DNA of 64,000 nt from JASLDZ01 sp964235945 (lineage in GTDB: Bacteria > Pseudomonadota > Alphaproteobacteria > Caulobacterales > Caulobacteraceae), in contig CAXSDV010000008.1 of the NCBI GenBank assembly GCA_964235945.1, positions 1 to 64,000 of the forward strand. Reading direction: 5' to 3'. A model generated the notes under the pieces. It had not been told where the DNA came from. It worked only from the letters and a program-made list of their open reading frames with translations, and made no database searches. Positions 28,081 to 37,653 of the stretch are shown piece after piece; within the stretch, counting starts at the first letter, position 1, and each line of letters opens with the position of its first letter. A program made the position numbers and the translations under genes.

Positions 28081-28941
28081 TCAGACGGCGTGGGCGCTGT
28101 CGCCCCCCGTCACGTCGATCGTGGCTCCCGACACCAGCCTCGCCTCGTCCGAGGCGAGCCACACATAGGCGTGGGCGATGTCGGCGGGGGGCAGCCAGGG
28201 CAGGCCCAGCGGCGTCTTCTTGATCATCGCGGCGGTGGCGGCCCGCTCCAGCTCCTGCGGATCGGAGGGCACGGGCTGGCCCGCCTCCTCCACCGCCTGG
28301 GCGTAGCGCGAAGCGTTGCGCGTCAAGGGGGTGTCGATCAGGCCGGGGATGACCGCGTTCACGGTGATCGCGTCCGAGCCCAGTTCCAGCGCCGCCGACT
28401 TCATCAACCCGATGATCCCGTACTTGGACGCGGAATACGCCGACCCGCCCTTGGTGCCGTGCCGCCCCTGGGTGGAGGAGGTCAGGATGATGCGCCCGCC
28501 CCCGCCCTTGGTGATGTGGGGCAGGGAAGCGCGCACCGTCTTGGCCGTACCCGTCAGGTTGACCGCGATCTGGTCGTCCCACTCCGCGTCGTCCATCCGC
28601 GCCAGCTCGCCGAAGCTCTGGATGCCCGCCACCGCCGCCAGGATGTCGAGCTTGCCGAAGGCGGCCACGACCCGGTCCACGCCGGCCCTGAGCGCGGGCA
28701 GGTCGCGGATGTCGGCGGTGAGCGCGAGCCAGCGGACCCCCTGCGCCTCCACCTCGCGGCCGGTCGTGTCCAGCTCCTCGGGGGTGGGCAGGTCGTAGCG
28801 CTGGACGGGGCTGACGCCGCCGGCCACGTCCAGCCCCGCCACGTCGGCGCCCTCGCGCGCGAACGCCAGCGCCACCTCGCGACCGATGCCGCGCGCCGCG
28901 CCCGTGACCAGTGCGGCCTTGCCCGCCAACCGTCCCGCCAT
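28081..28941 (-). CDS. SDR oxidoreductase, mycofactocin-coupled-like type
   Basis: A 286-residue classical SDR with cofactor motif VTGAARGIGREVALAFA, the catalytic Ser (ILTSST) and YSASK. Between strands 2 and 3 it carries an insertion (VSPVQRYDLPTPEELDTTGREVEAQG). Its length and position resemble the mycofactocin-coupled SDR subfamily, whose members hold NAD non-exchangeably. The resemblance is by eye. No mycofactocin genes occur here, so it could equally be a free NAD(P)-using alcohol or 3-oxoacyl reductase. The ATG at 28941 has GGAG upstream, and it is followed by the YbhB gene. Confidence 0.8.
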   Translation of the reverse strand: MAGRLAGKAALVTGAARGIGREVALAFAREGADVAGLDVAGGVSPVQRYDLPTPEELDTTGREVEAQGVRWLALTADIRDLPALRAGVDRVVAAFGKLDILAAVAGIQSFGELARMDDAEWDDQIAVNLTGTAKTVRASLPHITKGGGGRIILTSSTQGRHGTKGGSAYSASKYGIIGLMKSAALELGSDAITVNAVIPGLIDTPLTRNASRYAQAVEEAGQPVPSDPQELERAATAAMIKKTPLGLPWLPPADIAHAYVWLASDEARLVSGATIDVTGGDSAHAV

Positions 28942-28998
28942 GTCCGCTCCTGCACCTCGTTCCGTTCAATCGAACCGGGGAGCGCGGGTTCCGGCCGG

Positions 28999-29769
28999 TC
29001 AGTCCAGGCGCGGGCGCGTGACCACCATCATGTAGTTGACGTCCGCGTCCGACGAGAGCGACCAGCGGTCGCCCAGCGGGTGGTAGACCACTCCCACCGG
29101 CCCCTGCACGATCACCGGCTCGTTCGCCAGGAAGGCGCGCAGCTCCTCCGGCCGCAGGAACTTCCTCCAGTCGTGGATGCCGCGCGGCAGCCAGCGCAGG
29201 ACGTACTCCGCGCCGATCTTGGCGAGGGCCAGCGCTTTGAGCGTGCGGTTCAGCGTGGCCACCACCATCACCCCGCCGGGGGCCAGCAGGCGGCTGGTGG
29301 CGCGCAGGTAGGCCCCGGGATCGGCCACGTGCTCGATCACCTCCATGTTGAGCACCACGTCGAACGGGCCGGCGCCCGCGGCCAGCAGCGCTTCGGCGGT
29401 GTCCGCGCGGTAGTCGATGTCCAACCCCCCCTCCTGCGCGTGGACGCGGGCGACGGCGATGTTGGTGTCGGAGGCGTCCACCCCCGTGACCCGAAAGCCC
29501 AACCGCGTCATGGGCTCGGACAGAAGGCCGCCGCCGCAGCCGATGTCCAGCAAGCGCAGGCCCTCGAACGGACGCGGGGCGTGCGGGTCGCGGCCGAAGC
29601 GCTGCAGGGCGGTGTCGCGCACGAAGCTCAGGCGGGTGGGGTTGAAGCGGTGCAGGGGCGCGAACTTGCCGCGCGGGTCCCACCACTCTTCGGCGATGCG
29701 CGAGAAGCGCTCCACCTCGGCGGGATCGACGCTCCCCCGCGCGCGCCCGGGCGCGGCGTGATCTTCCAT
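28999..29769 (-). CDS. ubiG: ubiquinone O-methyltransferase UbiG
   Basis: A 256-residue SAM-dependent methyltransferase that performs both O-methylations in ubiquinone biosynthesis. The sequence shows the UbiG N-terminus VERFSRIAEEWWDPRGKFAPLHRFNPTRL (residues 18 onward), the SAM motif LLDIGCGGGLLSEPM and NMEVIEHVADP. The ATG at 29769 with GGGAG 7 bases upstream is preferred to the longer start at 29796. It is divergent from lysC, with starts 84 bp apart. Confidence 0.95.
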   Translation of the reverse strand: MEDHAAPGRARGSVDPAEVERFSRIAEEWWDPRGKFAPLHRFNPTRLSFVRDTALQRFGRDPHAPRPFEGLRLLDIGCGGGLLSEPMTRLGFRVTGVDASDTNIAVARVHAQEGGLDIDYRADTAEALLAAGAGPFDVVLNMEVIEHVADPGAYLRATSRLLAPGGVMVVATLNRTLKALALAKIGAEYVLRWLPRGIHDWRKFLRPEELRAFLANEPVIVQGPVGVVYHPLGDRWSLSSDADVNYMMVVTRPRLD

Positions 29770-29852
29770 CAAAGGCTCCCCGCCGCTATGCCGCACGCTC
29801 GCGCTTGCGTTCGGAGATGGCCGGGCCGGTGCGCGACGGCAAGGGCGGGGGC

Positions 29853-31112
29853 ATGTCGGCGCGGCGGCTGGTGATGAAATTCGGCGGCACGTCCGTGGCC
29901 GACCTCGAGCGCATCCGGCGCGTGGCGCGCCTCACGGCCGCCGAGGCGCGGCCGGGCCGGGGCGTCGCGGTGGTGGTCTCGGCCATGAGCGGCCGCACCA
30001 ACGAGCTCGTGGCCTGGACGGACGTGGCCGGCGCCGCCGCCGCCGGGCTCGACCCCTCCGACGACGAGTACGACGTGGTGGTCGCCTCCGGCGAGCAGGT
30101 GGTGGCGGGCCTGCTGGCCATGACGTTGCGCAACATGGGGCTGCGGGCGCGCTCCTGGCTGGGCTGGCAGATCCCCATCCTCTCGGACGGGGCGCACGGC
30201 CGCGCGCGCATCGACGACATCCCCGCCCAGGCGCTGGGCGAGCGGGTGGACTCAGGCGAGATCGCGGTGATCGCGGGCTTCCAGGGCGTGACGGCCGGCG
30301 GCCGCATCACCACCCTCGGCCGCGGCGGGTCCGACACCTCGGCGGTGGCGGTGGCCGCGGCGCTGGGCGCCGAGCGCTGCGACATCTACACGGACGTGGA
30401 CGGGGTCTACACCACCGACCCGCGCATCGAGCGCCGGGCGCGGCGCCTTTCCAAGATCTCCTACGAGGAGATGCTGGAGATGGCCTCGCTCGGCGCCAAG
30501 GTGCTGCAAACGCGCTCGGTGGAGATGGCCATGGCGCACCGGGTGCCCGTGCGCGTGTTGTCCAGCTTCGTCGAGCCCGGCGAGGCGTCGGCGGATGCGG
30601 GCACCGTGGTCTGCGACGAGGAGGAGATCGTGGAGAAGCGGATCGTTTCGGGCGTGGCCTACAGCCGCGACGAGGCCAAGGTGACCATCTTCGGCCTGCC
30701 CGACCACCCGGGCGTCAGCCAGAAGATCTTCGCGGGGCTGGCGGACGCCGACGTCAACGTCGACATGATCGTGCAGTCGCGCGCGCGCAGCTCCGACAGC
30801 GCCAACATGGCCTTCACCGTGAGCAAGCGCGACGCCGCCCGGGCGCTGGAGATCGTGCGCGCCGAGCAGGCCGCCGTCGGCTTCGACGACGTGGAGATCG
30901 ACGAGGACGTGGCCAAGGTTTCGGTGGTGGGGGTGGGCATGCGCTCCCACGCGGGGGTGGCCAAGACCATGTTCGGCGCCCTGGCCGAGCGCGGCGTCAA
31001 CATTCAGGTGATCTCCACCTCCGAGATAAAGATCAGCGTGCTGATCGAGGCCGCCTACACCGAGTTGGCCGTGCGGGCCCTGCACGCCGCCTACGGCCTT
31101 GCGGAGGACTAG
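29853..31112 (+). CDS. lysC: aspartate kinase
   Basis: A 419-residue enzyme catalysing the first step of the lysine/methionine/threonine pathway. The N-terminal kinase motif is MKFGGTSVADLERI, followed by GRGGSDTSAVAVA, the TDVDGVYTTDPR segment and two C-terminal ACT domains (VTIFGLPDHPGVSQKIF; VSVVGVGMRSHAGVA), which bind the feedback inhibitor. The ATG at 29853 lies behind a GGGCGGGGG stretch. The single-function length and alpha-proteobacterial form support lysC over fused kinase-homoserine dehydrogenases. Confidence 0.95.
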   Translation: MSARRLVMKFGGTSVADLERIRRVARLTAAEARPGRGVAVVVSAMSGRTNELVAWTDVAGAAAAGLDPSDDEYDVVVASGEQVVAGLLAMTLRNMGLRARSWLGWQIPILSDGAHGRARIDDIPAQALGERVDSGEIAVIAGFQGVTAGGRITTLGRGGSDTSAVAVAAALGAERCDIYTDVDGVYTTDPRIERRARRLSKISYEEMLEMASLGAKVLQTRSVEMAMAHRVPVRVLSSFVEPGEASADAGTVVCDEEEIVEKRIVSGVAYSRDEAKVTIFGLPDHPGVSQKIFAGLADADVNVDMIVQSRARSSDSANMAFTVSKRDAARALEIVRAEQAAVGFDDVEIDEDVAKVSVVGVGMRSHAGVAKTMFGALAERGVNIQVISTSEIKISVLIEAAYTELAVRALHAAYGLAED

Positions 31113-31154
31113 GGCCGTCCTCGCGCCCACGCGCATCGACGGGACCGCCGCCCC

Positions 31155-32219
31155 GTGATCGAGCGGATCGCCGCCCTGGCGCCCGGCGACGCGCACCGCT
31201 TCGACGCGGTGATCGACGTGAGGAGCCCGGCCGAGTTCGCCGAGGACCACGCGCCCGGCGCGGTGAACCTGCCCGTGCTGTGGGACGACGAGCGCGCGCG
31301 GGTGGGCGCGGCCTATGTCCAGCAGTCCAAGTTCCTCGCCCGCCGGATGGGCGCGGCGCTGATCGCGCGCAACGTCGCCGCCCACCTGGAAGGGCCGCTG
31401 GCGGACAAGGGGGGCGGCTGGCGGCCGCTGGTCTACTGCTGGCGCGGAGGCCAGCGCTCGGGCGCCATGGCGACCATCCTCTCCCAGGTGGGCTGGCGCA
31501 CCGCGCTTCTGGAAGGCGGCTACCGCACCTACCGGCGGGGGGTGACGCAGGCGCTGTACGACGCGAAGCCCGTGGCGGGCGTGGTGCTGCTGGGCGGCGG
31601 CACGGGGACGGCCAAGACCGAGATCCTCGGCCGGCTCGCGGCGCGGGGGGTGCAGGTGCTGGACCTGGAGGAGCTGGCCGCCCATCGCGGTTCGCTGCTG
31701 GGCGCCCTGCCCGGGCGGCCGCAGCCCTCGCAGAAGCTGTGGGAAAGCCGGCTGGCCGCCGCCCTCGCCGTTCTCGACCCCGCCCGCCCCGTGGTGGTGG
31801 AGGCGGAGTCCAGCAAGGTGGGCGAACGCATGGTCCCGCCCGTCCTGTGGAGCGCCATGCTCGCCGCTCCGCGCATCGAGCTGACGGCGCCCGTGGAGGC
31901 CCGTGCGCGCTACCTGGCCGCGGCCTATGCGGACGCCGCGGGGGATCGGGAGGCGTTCGCCGCGCTGCTCGACCGGCTGCCGCGCCACCTGTCGCGCGCC
32001 ACGGTCGACGGCTGGCGCGCGCTCCTGGCCGCCGGCGAGTTGGAGCGGTTGGCGCGCGAGCTGGTGGAGGCGCACTACGATCCCGCCTACGCCCGCTCCG
32101 CCCGCACCGACTCCCGCCCGCCCGCGCGCCGGGTGGAGCTGGCCGACCTTTCCCCCGCCGACCAGGACGGCGCCGCCGACGCGGTCGCCGCCCTGTTGCG
32201 GGAGGGCTTGGGCGCGTGA
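31155..32219 (+). CDS. mnmH: tRNA 2-selenouridine synthase MnmH (SelU)
   Basis: A 354-residue rhodanese-P-loop fusion that replaces sulfur by selenium in the wobble 2-thiouridine of tRNA using selenophosphate. The rhodanese domain (about 1-130) starts DVRSPAEFAEDHAPGAVNLPV and has the catalytic cysteine in YCWRGGQRSGAM. The P-loop domain has LLGGGTGTAKTEIL and later VVEAESSKVGERMVPP, a signature of this family. The start is GTG at 31155. The stop overlaps the glnE start (GTGA). Its presence implies a SelD selenophosphate synthetase elsewhere, as does the Sec formate dehydrogenase 4 kb away. Confidence 0.93.
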   Translation: MIERIAALAPGDAHRFDAVIDVRSPAEFAEDHAPGAVNLPVLWDDERARVGAAYVQQSKFLARRMGAALIARNVAAHLEGPLADKGGGWRPLVYCWRGGQRSGAMATILSQVGWRTALLEGGYRTYRRGVTQALYDAKPVAGVVLLGGGTGTAKTEILGRLAARGVQVLDLEELAAHRGSLLGALPGRPQPSQKLWESRLAAALAVLDPARPVVVEAESSKVGERMVPPVLWSAMLAAPRIELTAPVEARARYLAAAYADAAGDREAFAALLDRLPRHLSRATVDGWRALLAAGELERLARELVEAHYDPAYARSARTDSRPPARRVELADLSPADQDGAADAVAALLREGLGA

Positions 32220-35095
32220 CGGCCACCCTCGCCGACCGCTTGCGTCCCTGCGGTCCCGTGACGGACGCGGAGGCGGCCGGGCGCGCACTGGAAATCTTGG
32301 AGCCGGCCGCCGCCGCCGGCGGCTGGAGCGCGCTCCTGCACGCCGCGCAACCGGCCCTGGAGCCCGTGTTCGCCGCCGCGCCCTACCTGGCGGGGCTGGC
32401 GACGCGCGACCCCGACCGGCTGCGACGGGTGCTGGCCGCGCCCGCCGGGGAGACGCTGGACGCGCTGGTCGCGGAAGCGGAGAACGCGGACGCCGCCGTG
32501 CTGCGCCGGCTCAAGAGCGACCTGCACCTGCTGGCGGCCCTGGCCGACCTCGGCGGCCTCTGGACCCTGGACGAGGTGACCGGCGCGCTCAGCCGCTTCG
32601 CGGACGCCGCCGTGCGCGCCGCCCTGGCGCTGGCGGTGGAGGCGGAGCGCGCGCGGGGCCGGCTGTCGACCCCGGCCGGCGCGGAAGAAGGGGAGGGACC
32701 GCTCCCCGGCCTGTTCGTGCTGGCGCTGGGCAAGCACGGCGCGGGGGAGCTGAACTACTCGTCCGACATCGACCTGTCCGTGTTCCACGACCCCGCCGCC
32801 CTGCCCGTCGCCCCCGGCGTCGAGCCCGAGCGCCTCGCCCTGCGCGTCGTCCAGGCCATGGCGCGCCACCTGTCGGAGCGCACGGGGGACGGGTACGTGT
32901 TCCGCACGGACCTGCGCCTGCGGCCCGATCCCGCCTCCACGCCCGTGGCGGCGCCGGTTGAGGCGGCGCTCGCCTACTACGAGGGCGTCGGGCAGAACTG
33001 GGAGCGCGCGGCCTTGATCAAGGCGCGGCCGGTGGCGGGCGACGCGCCGCGCGCCGCCGCCTTCCTGGCGGCGCTGCGTCCCTTCATCTGGCGCCGGCAC
33101 CTGGACTACGCCGCGGTGGCGGACGTGCAGGCCATCCTGCGCCAGATCCAGTCGCGCGCGCCCGTGGCCGCGCCGCTGGCGGCGGGGGCGGACGTCAAGC
33201 TCGGGATCGGCGGGATCCGCGAGATCGAGTTCTTCGTCCAAACTCAGCAGCTCATCCTGGGCGGCCGCCGGCCCGACCTGCGCGGCGTGCGCACCCGCGA
33301 CGCCCTGGGGGCGCTGGAGCGGGCGGGCCAGGTCGCGCCCGAGGTGCGCGCGCAGCTGGACGCGGACCTCGTCCAGCTGCGCGCCTGGGAGCACCGCGCG
33401 CAGATGCTGGAGGACGCGCAGACCCACACGCTGCCGCGCGACGACGGAACGCGGGCGCGGGTGGCCGCCCTGTCCGGCCTGGGCCTGGCCGAGTTCGACG
33501 GGCGGGTGGGCGAGGTGCGCGCCCGGGTGCAGGCGCTCTGCGGCGCCCTGTTCGCGCAGGCGGAGCCCCTGGGCTTGGAGGCCGGCCCCCTCGTCTTCAC
33601 CGGCGTGGAGGACGACCCCGAGACGCTGCGCACCCTGGCGGCGCTGGGCTTCGCCGAGCCCGCGCGCGTGTCGGCCCAGGTGCGCGCCTGGTCGGGCGGG
33701 CGCACGGCCGCCACCCGCACCGAGCGGGGGCGCGAGCTGTTCACGCGCCTGGTCCCGCGCCTGGTGGAGGCTTGCGCCGCGTCCGGCGCCCCGGACGCGA
33801 CCTTCGCCCGCTTCGCCGACTTCTTCGGGTCGCTCGCGTCCGGCGTGCAGGTGCAGTCGCTGTTCCTCGGCCAGCCCGCGCTGTTCGCGCTGGTCGTGCG
33901 CGTGCTGGGATTGAGCCCGCGGCTGGCGGCGGTGCTCGCGCGCCAGCCGGCGGCGCTGGACGCCCTGCTCGACCCCGGCTTCTTCGCACCCCTGGAGGCG
34001 GCGGCCCCCGCGCGTCCCTTCGCGGCCGCCGCGGCGCGCGCCGGCGGCTTCGAGGCGGCCATGGACGCGGTGCGCCGGCTCCACCGGGAGGAGGCGTTCC
34101 GCATCGGCGTGCAGGTGCTGGACGTGCGCGCCGCCGCGCCGGACGCGGGCCGCGCCTTCGCGGCCCTGGCCGACGCGTGCCTGGGGGCCCTGGCCCCCGT
34201 CGCCTGGGCGGAGGTCGAGCGCGCGGGCGGCGCCTTTCCGGGCGAGGTCGCGGTGGTGGCGCTGGGCAAGTTCGGCGGCCGCGAGATGACCGCCGGCTCA
34301 GACCTGGACCTGATGACCGTGCACCGCGCCGCCCCCGACGCGGTCTCCGCCGGCCGCGGCTGGGGGGCGGAGACGGTCTATGCGCGCTTCACCCAACGCC
34401 TGGTCGCCGCGCTCGCGGCTCCGACGGCGGAGGGCGGCCTGTACGCGGTGGACCTGCAGCTGCGCCCTTCGGGCACGTCCGGACCCGTGGCGGTCTCCCT
34501 GGCGGCGCTCGAGAGCTATTACGAGCGGGAGGCGCAGACCTGGGAGTTGCTGGCGCTGACCCGCGCGCGGGTGGCCTGGGCCACCAGCGCCGCCTACGCC
34601 GCGGACGTGGCCGCCGCCCTGGAGCGCGCCCTGCGCCGCCCGCGCGACCCGCTCGCGGCCACGGCGGACGTGCGCGCCATGCGCGCGCTGATGGCGCGCG
34701 AGCGGCCGGGCCGGGGTCTCTGGGACCTCAAGCTCGGCCCGGGAGGACTGGTGGACGTGGAGTTCGCCGCCCAGACCCTGCAGCTCACGGGCGCGGCGCG
34801 GGGCGGCCCGCTGTGCGTCAACACCGGCGACGCGTTGGAAGCGCTGAACCGGGCGGACGCGGCCCCGGCGGGCCTGCTGGACGACCTGCACCGCGCTTGG
34901 GCGCTGCAGCAGGCGCTTTCCCAACTGCTGCGGTTGGCGCTGGAGGGCGGGGCCCCCGACCCGTCGGCCGAACCCGCCCCCTTGCGCGCCCTGCTGGCGC
35001 GGGCGGGCGGGGCCGTCGACTTTCCCGCCCTGGAGGCCGCCCTGGCCGACGCCCGGGCGCGCGCCCACGCCGCCTTCGAGGCGGTGTCGGCCTGA
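32216..35095 (+). CDS. glnE: glutamine synthetase adenylyltransferase/deadenylylase
   Basis: A 959-residue bifunctional nucleotidyltransferase that adenylylates and de-adenylylates glutamine synthetase in response to PII. Two nucleotidyltransferase domains are visible. The N-terminal (deadenylylase) one has LGKHGAGELNYSSDIDL; the C-terminal (adenylylase) one has LGKFGGREMTAGSDLDL. The linker segment GIGGIREIEFFVQTQQL and its C-terminal twin GPGGLVDVEFAAQTLQL are family hallmarks. The start is a GTG overlapping the mnmH stop by 4 bp, with VTATLADRL at the N-terminus. Confidence 0.95.
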   Translation: MTATLADRLRPCGPVTDAEAAGRALEILEPAAAAGGWSALLHAAQPALEPVFAAAPYLAGLATRDPDRLRRVLAAPAGETLDALVAEAENADAAVLRRLKSDLHLLAALADLGGLWTLDEVTGALSRFADAAVRAALALAVEAERARGRLSTPAGAEEGEGPLPGLFVLALGKHGAGELNYSSDIDLSVFHDPAALPVAPGVEPERLALRVVQAMARHLSERTGDGYVFRTDLRLRPDPASTPVAAPVEAALAYYEGVGQNWERAALIKARPVAGDAPRAAAFLAALRPFIWRRHLDYAAVADVQAILRQIQSRAPVAAPLAAGADVKLGIGGIREIEFFVQTQQLILGGRRPDLRGVRTRDALGALERAGQVAPEVRAQLDADLVQLRAWEHRAQMLEDAQTHTLPRDDGTRARVAALSGLGLAEFDGRVGEVRARVQALCGALFAQAEPLGLEAGPLVFTGVEDDPETLRTLAALGFAEPARVSAQVRAWSGGRTAATRTERGRELFTRLVPRLVEACAASGAPDATFARFADFFGSLASGVQVQSLFLGQPALFALVVRVLGLSPRLAAVLARQPAALDALLDPGFFAPLEAAAPARPFAAAAARAGGFEAAMDAVRRLHREEAFRIGVQVLDVRAAAPDAGRAFAALADACLGALAPVAWAEVERAGGAFPGEVAVVALGKFGGREMTAGSDLDLMTVHRAAPDAVSAGRGWGAETVYARFTQRLVAALAAPTAEGGLYAVDLQLRPSGTSGPVAVSLAALESYYEREAQTWELLALTRARVAWATSAAYAADVAAALERALRRPRDPLAATADVRAMRALMARERPGRGLWDLKLGPGGLVDVEFAAQTLQLTGAARGGPLCVNTGDALEALNRADAAPAGLLDDLHRAWALQQALSQLLRLALEGGAPDPSAEPAPLRALLARAGGAVDFPALEAALADARARAHAAFEAVSA

Positions 35096-35113
35096 ACCGC
35101 GGCTCGGGGCGCC

Positions 35114-37606
35114 TCAGGCCGCGGCGACCCCCGGCAGGCGCGCGCCGCGCGCCGCGACCCCGGCGGCCGCGGCCGTGCGCAGGGTGAAGTGCGCGGTGGT
35201 GCCCATGCCCGGCTCGCTTTCCAGTTCGAAGCGGCCGCCGTGCAGGTGCACCAGCGCCTGGGTGAGCGCCAGGCCCAGCCCCGTGCCGTGGGAGGTCTTG
35301 GCGTGCTGGCGCTCCACCTGCTCGAAGGGGCGCCCCAGCCGGCCGAGGTCGGCCTTGGCTATGCCGATCCCCGTGTCCGACACCGAGACGTGCACCTCGC
35401 CGTCGCCGTTCAGTCGCGCGCGCACGACGATGCGCCCCCCCGCCGGGGTGAACTTGAGCGCGTTGGACAGCAGGTTGAGCAGCACCTGCTTGAGCGCGCG
35501 GGCGTCGGCCTCCACGTCCGGCAGGTCCTGCGGCATGTCCACGTTCAGTTGCAGGCCCGCGCTCTCCGCGCGCGCACGCACCAGGCGCGCGGCGTCGGCG
35601 GCGGCCTCCGACAGGTCGGTGGGCTCGAGATAGAGGCTGAGCTTGCCCGCCTCGATCTTGGACATGTCCAGGATGTCGTTGATCAACGCCAGCAGGTGGT
35701 GGCCGCTGGCCAGGATGTCGCGCGCGTACTCGGTGTAGCGGCGGTCGCCCAGCTTGCCGAACATCTCCGCGGACATCATCTCGGAGAAGCCGATGATGGC
35801 GTTGAGCGGAGTGCGCAGCTCATGGCTCATGTTGGCCAGGAACTCGCTTTTGGCGCGGTTGGCCTCCTCGGCGCGCACCTTGGCCTCGTGGTACTTGGCG
35901 GCGAGGTCGGCGAGTTCGGTGCGGCTGACCTCCAGCCGGCCCACCGCTTCGCGCAGGGCGACCTCCTTCTCGCGGCGCGCTCGCTCCTGCAGCTTGAGCG
36001 GAGTGATGTCGGCGGCGGTCATCACCGAGCCGCCGTCGGAGGTGCGGCGCTCGGCGATCTGCACCCAGCGCCCGTCGGTGAGCTCGACCTCGCGGCGGCC
36101 GCGATGGCCGGGCCCCGTGCGCTCGCGGCGGATGGCGAGCTGCATGATCTTGAGCAGCTCGCGGCGCGAGGCCCCGGGCTTGAGCACCTGCGCCTCGATG
36201 GAGAACACGTCGCGGTAGGCGCCGTTGCACAGCACGAGACGGCCGTGGCGGTCCCACAGCACGAAGGCCTCCGACACGCTCTCGATGGCGTCCTGCAACC
36301 GGCTCTCGGCCGACTGGGCCCGGTGCTGGGCCGAGCGCTCGGGGGTGACGTCCAGCGCCACGCCGATCAGCCGGTCGTAGCCGCGCGCGTCCGCCGGTGC
36401 GGAGGCCTGGCCGCGGGCGTCGATCCAGGCGGCCCCGCCCCCCGCCTGGGGCACGCTGAAGCTCACGTCGAAGGCCCCGAAGGTTTGCGCTCCCCGCAGC
36501 GCCTGGCGCACGCGCTCGCGGTGCTCGGGGGCGATGCGCGCCAGCACCTCCTCGCCGTCGGCCACACCCGCGCCGCCCCAGCCCAGCATGACGCCCGTGA
36601 GCTCCGACATGAAGACCCGGTCCTCGCGCAGGCTCCACTCCCAGATGCCGCAGCGCGCCGCCTCCACCGCCACGCGGAAGCGCCGTTCGCTGTCCACGGT
36701 CTCGCGCCGCACCGCCTCCGCCCGGTCGTGCTGGTGCAGCAGAAGCAGCAGCACCCCCCCGCCCAGCGCCAGGGGCGCCAGCAGCATGAGCACGTCCGCC
36801 AGCCGCCGCACGGGCGCGTCCGGCGGGGCCAGCACCACGGCGAGACCGCCGGAAGGTAGAACCGCCATGACGGCCCGCCGCGGGCCGCGGGCCGTATGTT
36901 GCAGGCGCAGTTCACCACCGGAGCCTGCGGCGGCGCGGGCGGCGGCCAAGTCCACGCCCAGGGCGGAGCCCAGGTCGCCGACGCCCCCCGCCAGCAGGCG
37001 CCCCCGCGAGTCCGCCACCAGCACGGGACCGACGGGGGAGGGGGTCCCCAACGCCGACAGGTCGCGGGCGACCGCCAGCACGGCTCCCGCGCCGGCGGCG
37101 GCGGCCGCGAAGGTGCGCGTCCGGCCCGAACCGTCCGGCTCGGCGACGGGGGGCGCGCCCGGCCGGGCGGCGGCCCAGCCCGCGGCCCCGGCCGGGCCCT
37201 GGGCCGCGGTCACCGTTCCGCGTTCCAGCACGGCGGCGGAGGCGTCGGGGCCGGCGATGCGGCGGGCGAGCTCCACCGCGTCCAGCGGTTCGCCCGGCAG
37301 GCGCGCGCGCAGGGCGGCTCCCGCCTGGGCCGCCAGCTGCAAGCGCGACAGGTCCAGCTCCGCCCGGGCGGCCAGCAGGCGCACGGCCGGGCCGGCGGCG
37401 TCAGGCTCCGCGCGCGAAGGCCCCTCGCGGACGGCCAGCAGGGTGGCGTAGCCGATCAGCAGCGCCAGCGAGATCATCACGGCCAGGCGCGGCGAGGCGC
37501 CCGGGGCGGACGAGGTCTTCGACCTCTCCGACCCCGGCGAGGCCGGCTCTCCGCCGGCGCGCCTGCGCCTGCCCCCCGCCAACCGCCCCCTCCGATTCAC
37601 GTTCAC
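35114..37606 (-). CDS. pleC: PleC-like PAS sensor histidine kinase
   Basis: 830 residues. Order: a membrane helix (about 42-59), an extracytoplasmic region, a second helix with LMLLAPLALGGGVLLLLL, two PAS domains, a coiled coil, HisKA with the phosphorylated His595 in MSHELRTPLN, and HATPase (NLLSNALKFTP, DTGIGIA, GTGLGLAL). The order, length and the GFSEMMSAEMFGKLG segment after the His resemble PleC, the Caulobacter kinase/phosphatase acting on DivK and PleD. No response regulator adjoins it. The start is a GTG (37606 or 37600); ATG at residue 44 is too close to the helix. The gene name is an inference. Confidence 0.75.
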   Translation of the reverse strand: MNVNRRGRLAGGRRRRAGGEPASPGSERSKTSSAPGASPRLAVMISLALLIGYATLLAVREGPSRAEPDAAGPAVRLLAARAELDLSRLQLAAQAGAALRARLPGEPLDAVELARRIAGPDASAAVLERGTVTAAQGPAGAAGWAAARPGAPPVAEPDGSGRTRTFAAAAAGAGAVLAVARDLSALGTPSPVGPVLVADSRGRLLAGGVGDLGSALGVDLAAARAAAGSGGELRLQHTARGPRRAVMAVLPSGGLAVVLAPPDAPVRRLADVLMLLAPLALGGGVLLLLLHQHDRAEAVRRETVDSERRFRVAVEAARCGIWEWSLREDRVFMSELTGVMLGWGGAGVADGEEVLARIAPEHRERVRQALRGAQTFGAFDVSFSVPQAGGGAAWIDARGQASAPADARGYDRLIGVALDVTPERSAQHRAQSAESRLQDAIESVSEAFVLWDRHGRLVLCNGAYRDVFSIEAQVLKPGASRRELLKIMQLAIRRERTGPGHRGRREVELTDGRWVQIAERRTSDGGSVMTAADITPLKLQERARREKEVALREAVGRLEVSRTELADLAAKYHEAKVRAEEANRAKSEFLANMSHELRTPLNAIIGFSEMMSAEMFGKLGDRRYTEYARDILASGHHLLALINDILDMSKIEAGKLSLYLEPTDLSEAAADAARLVRARAESAGLQLNVDMPQDLPDVEADARALKQVLLNLLSNALKFTPAGGRIVVRARLNGDGEVHVSVSDTGIGIAKADLGRLGRPFEQVERQHAKTSHGTGLGLALTQALVHLHGGRFELESEPGMGTTAHFTLRTAAAAGVAARGARLPGVAAA

Positions 37607-37653
37607 GTGAGCTTAACCGGGGCGGGGCGGGTCGGCCATCCGCCGTCGGTGAG

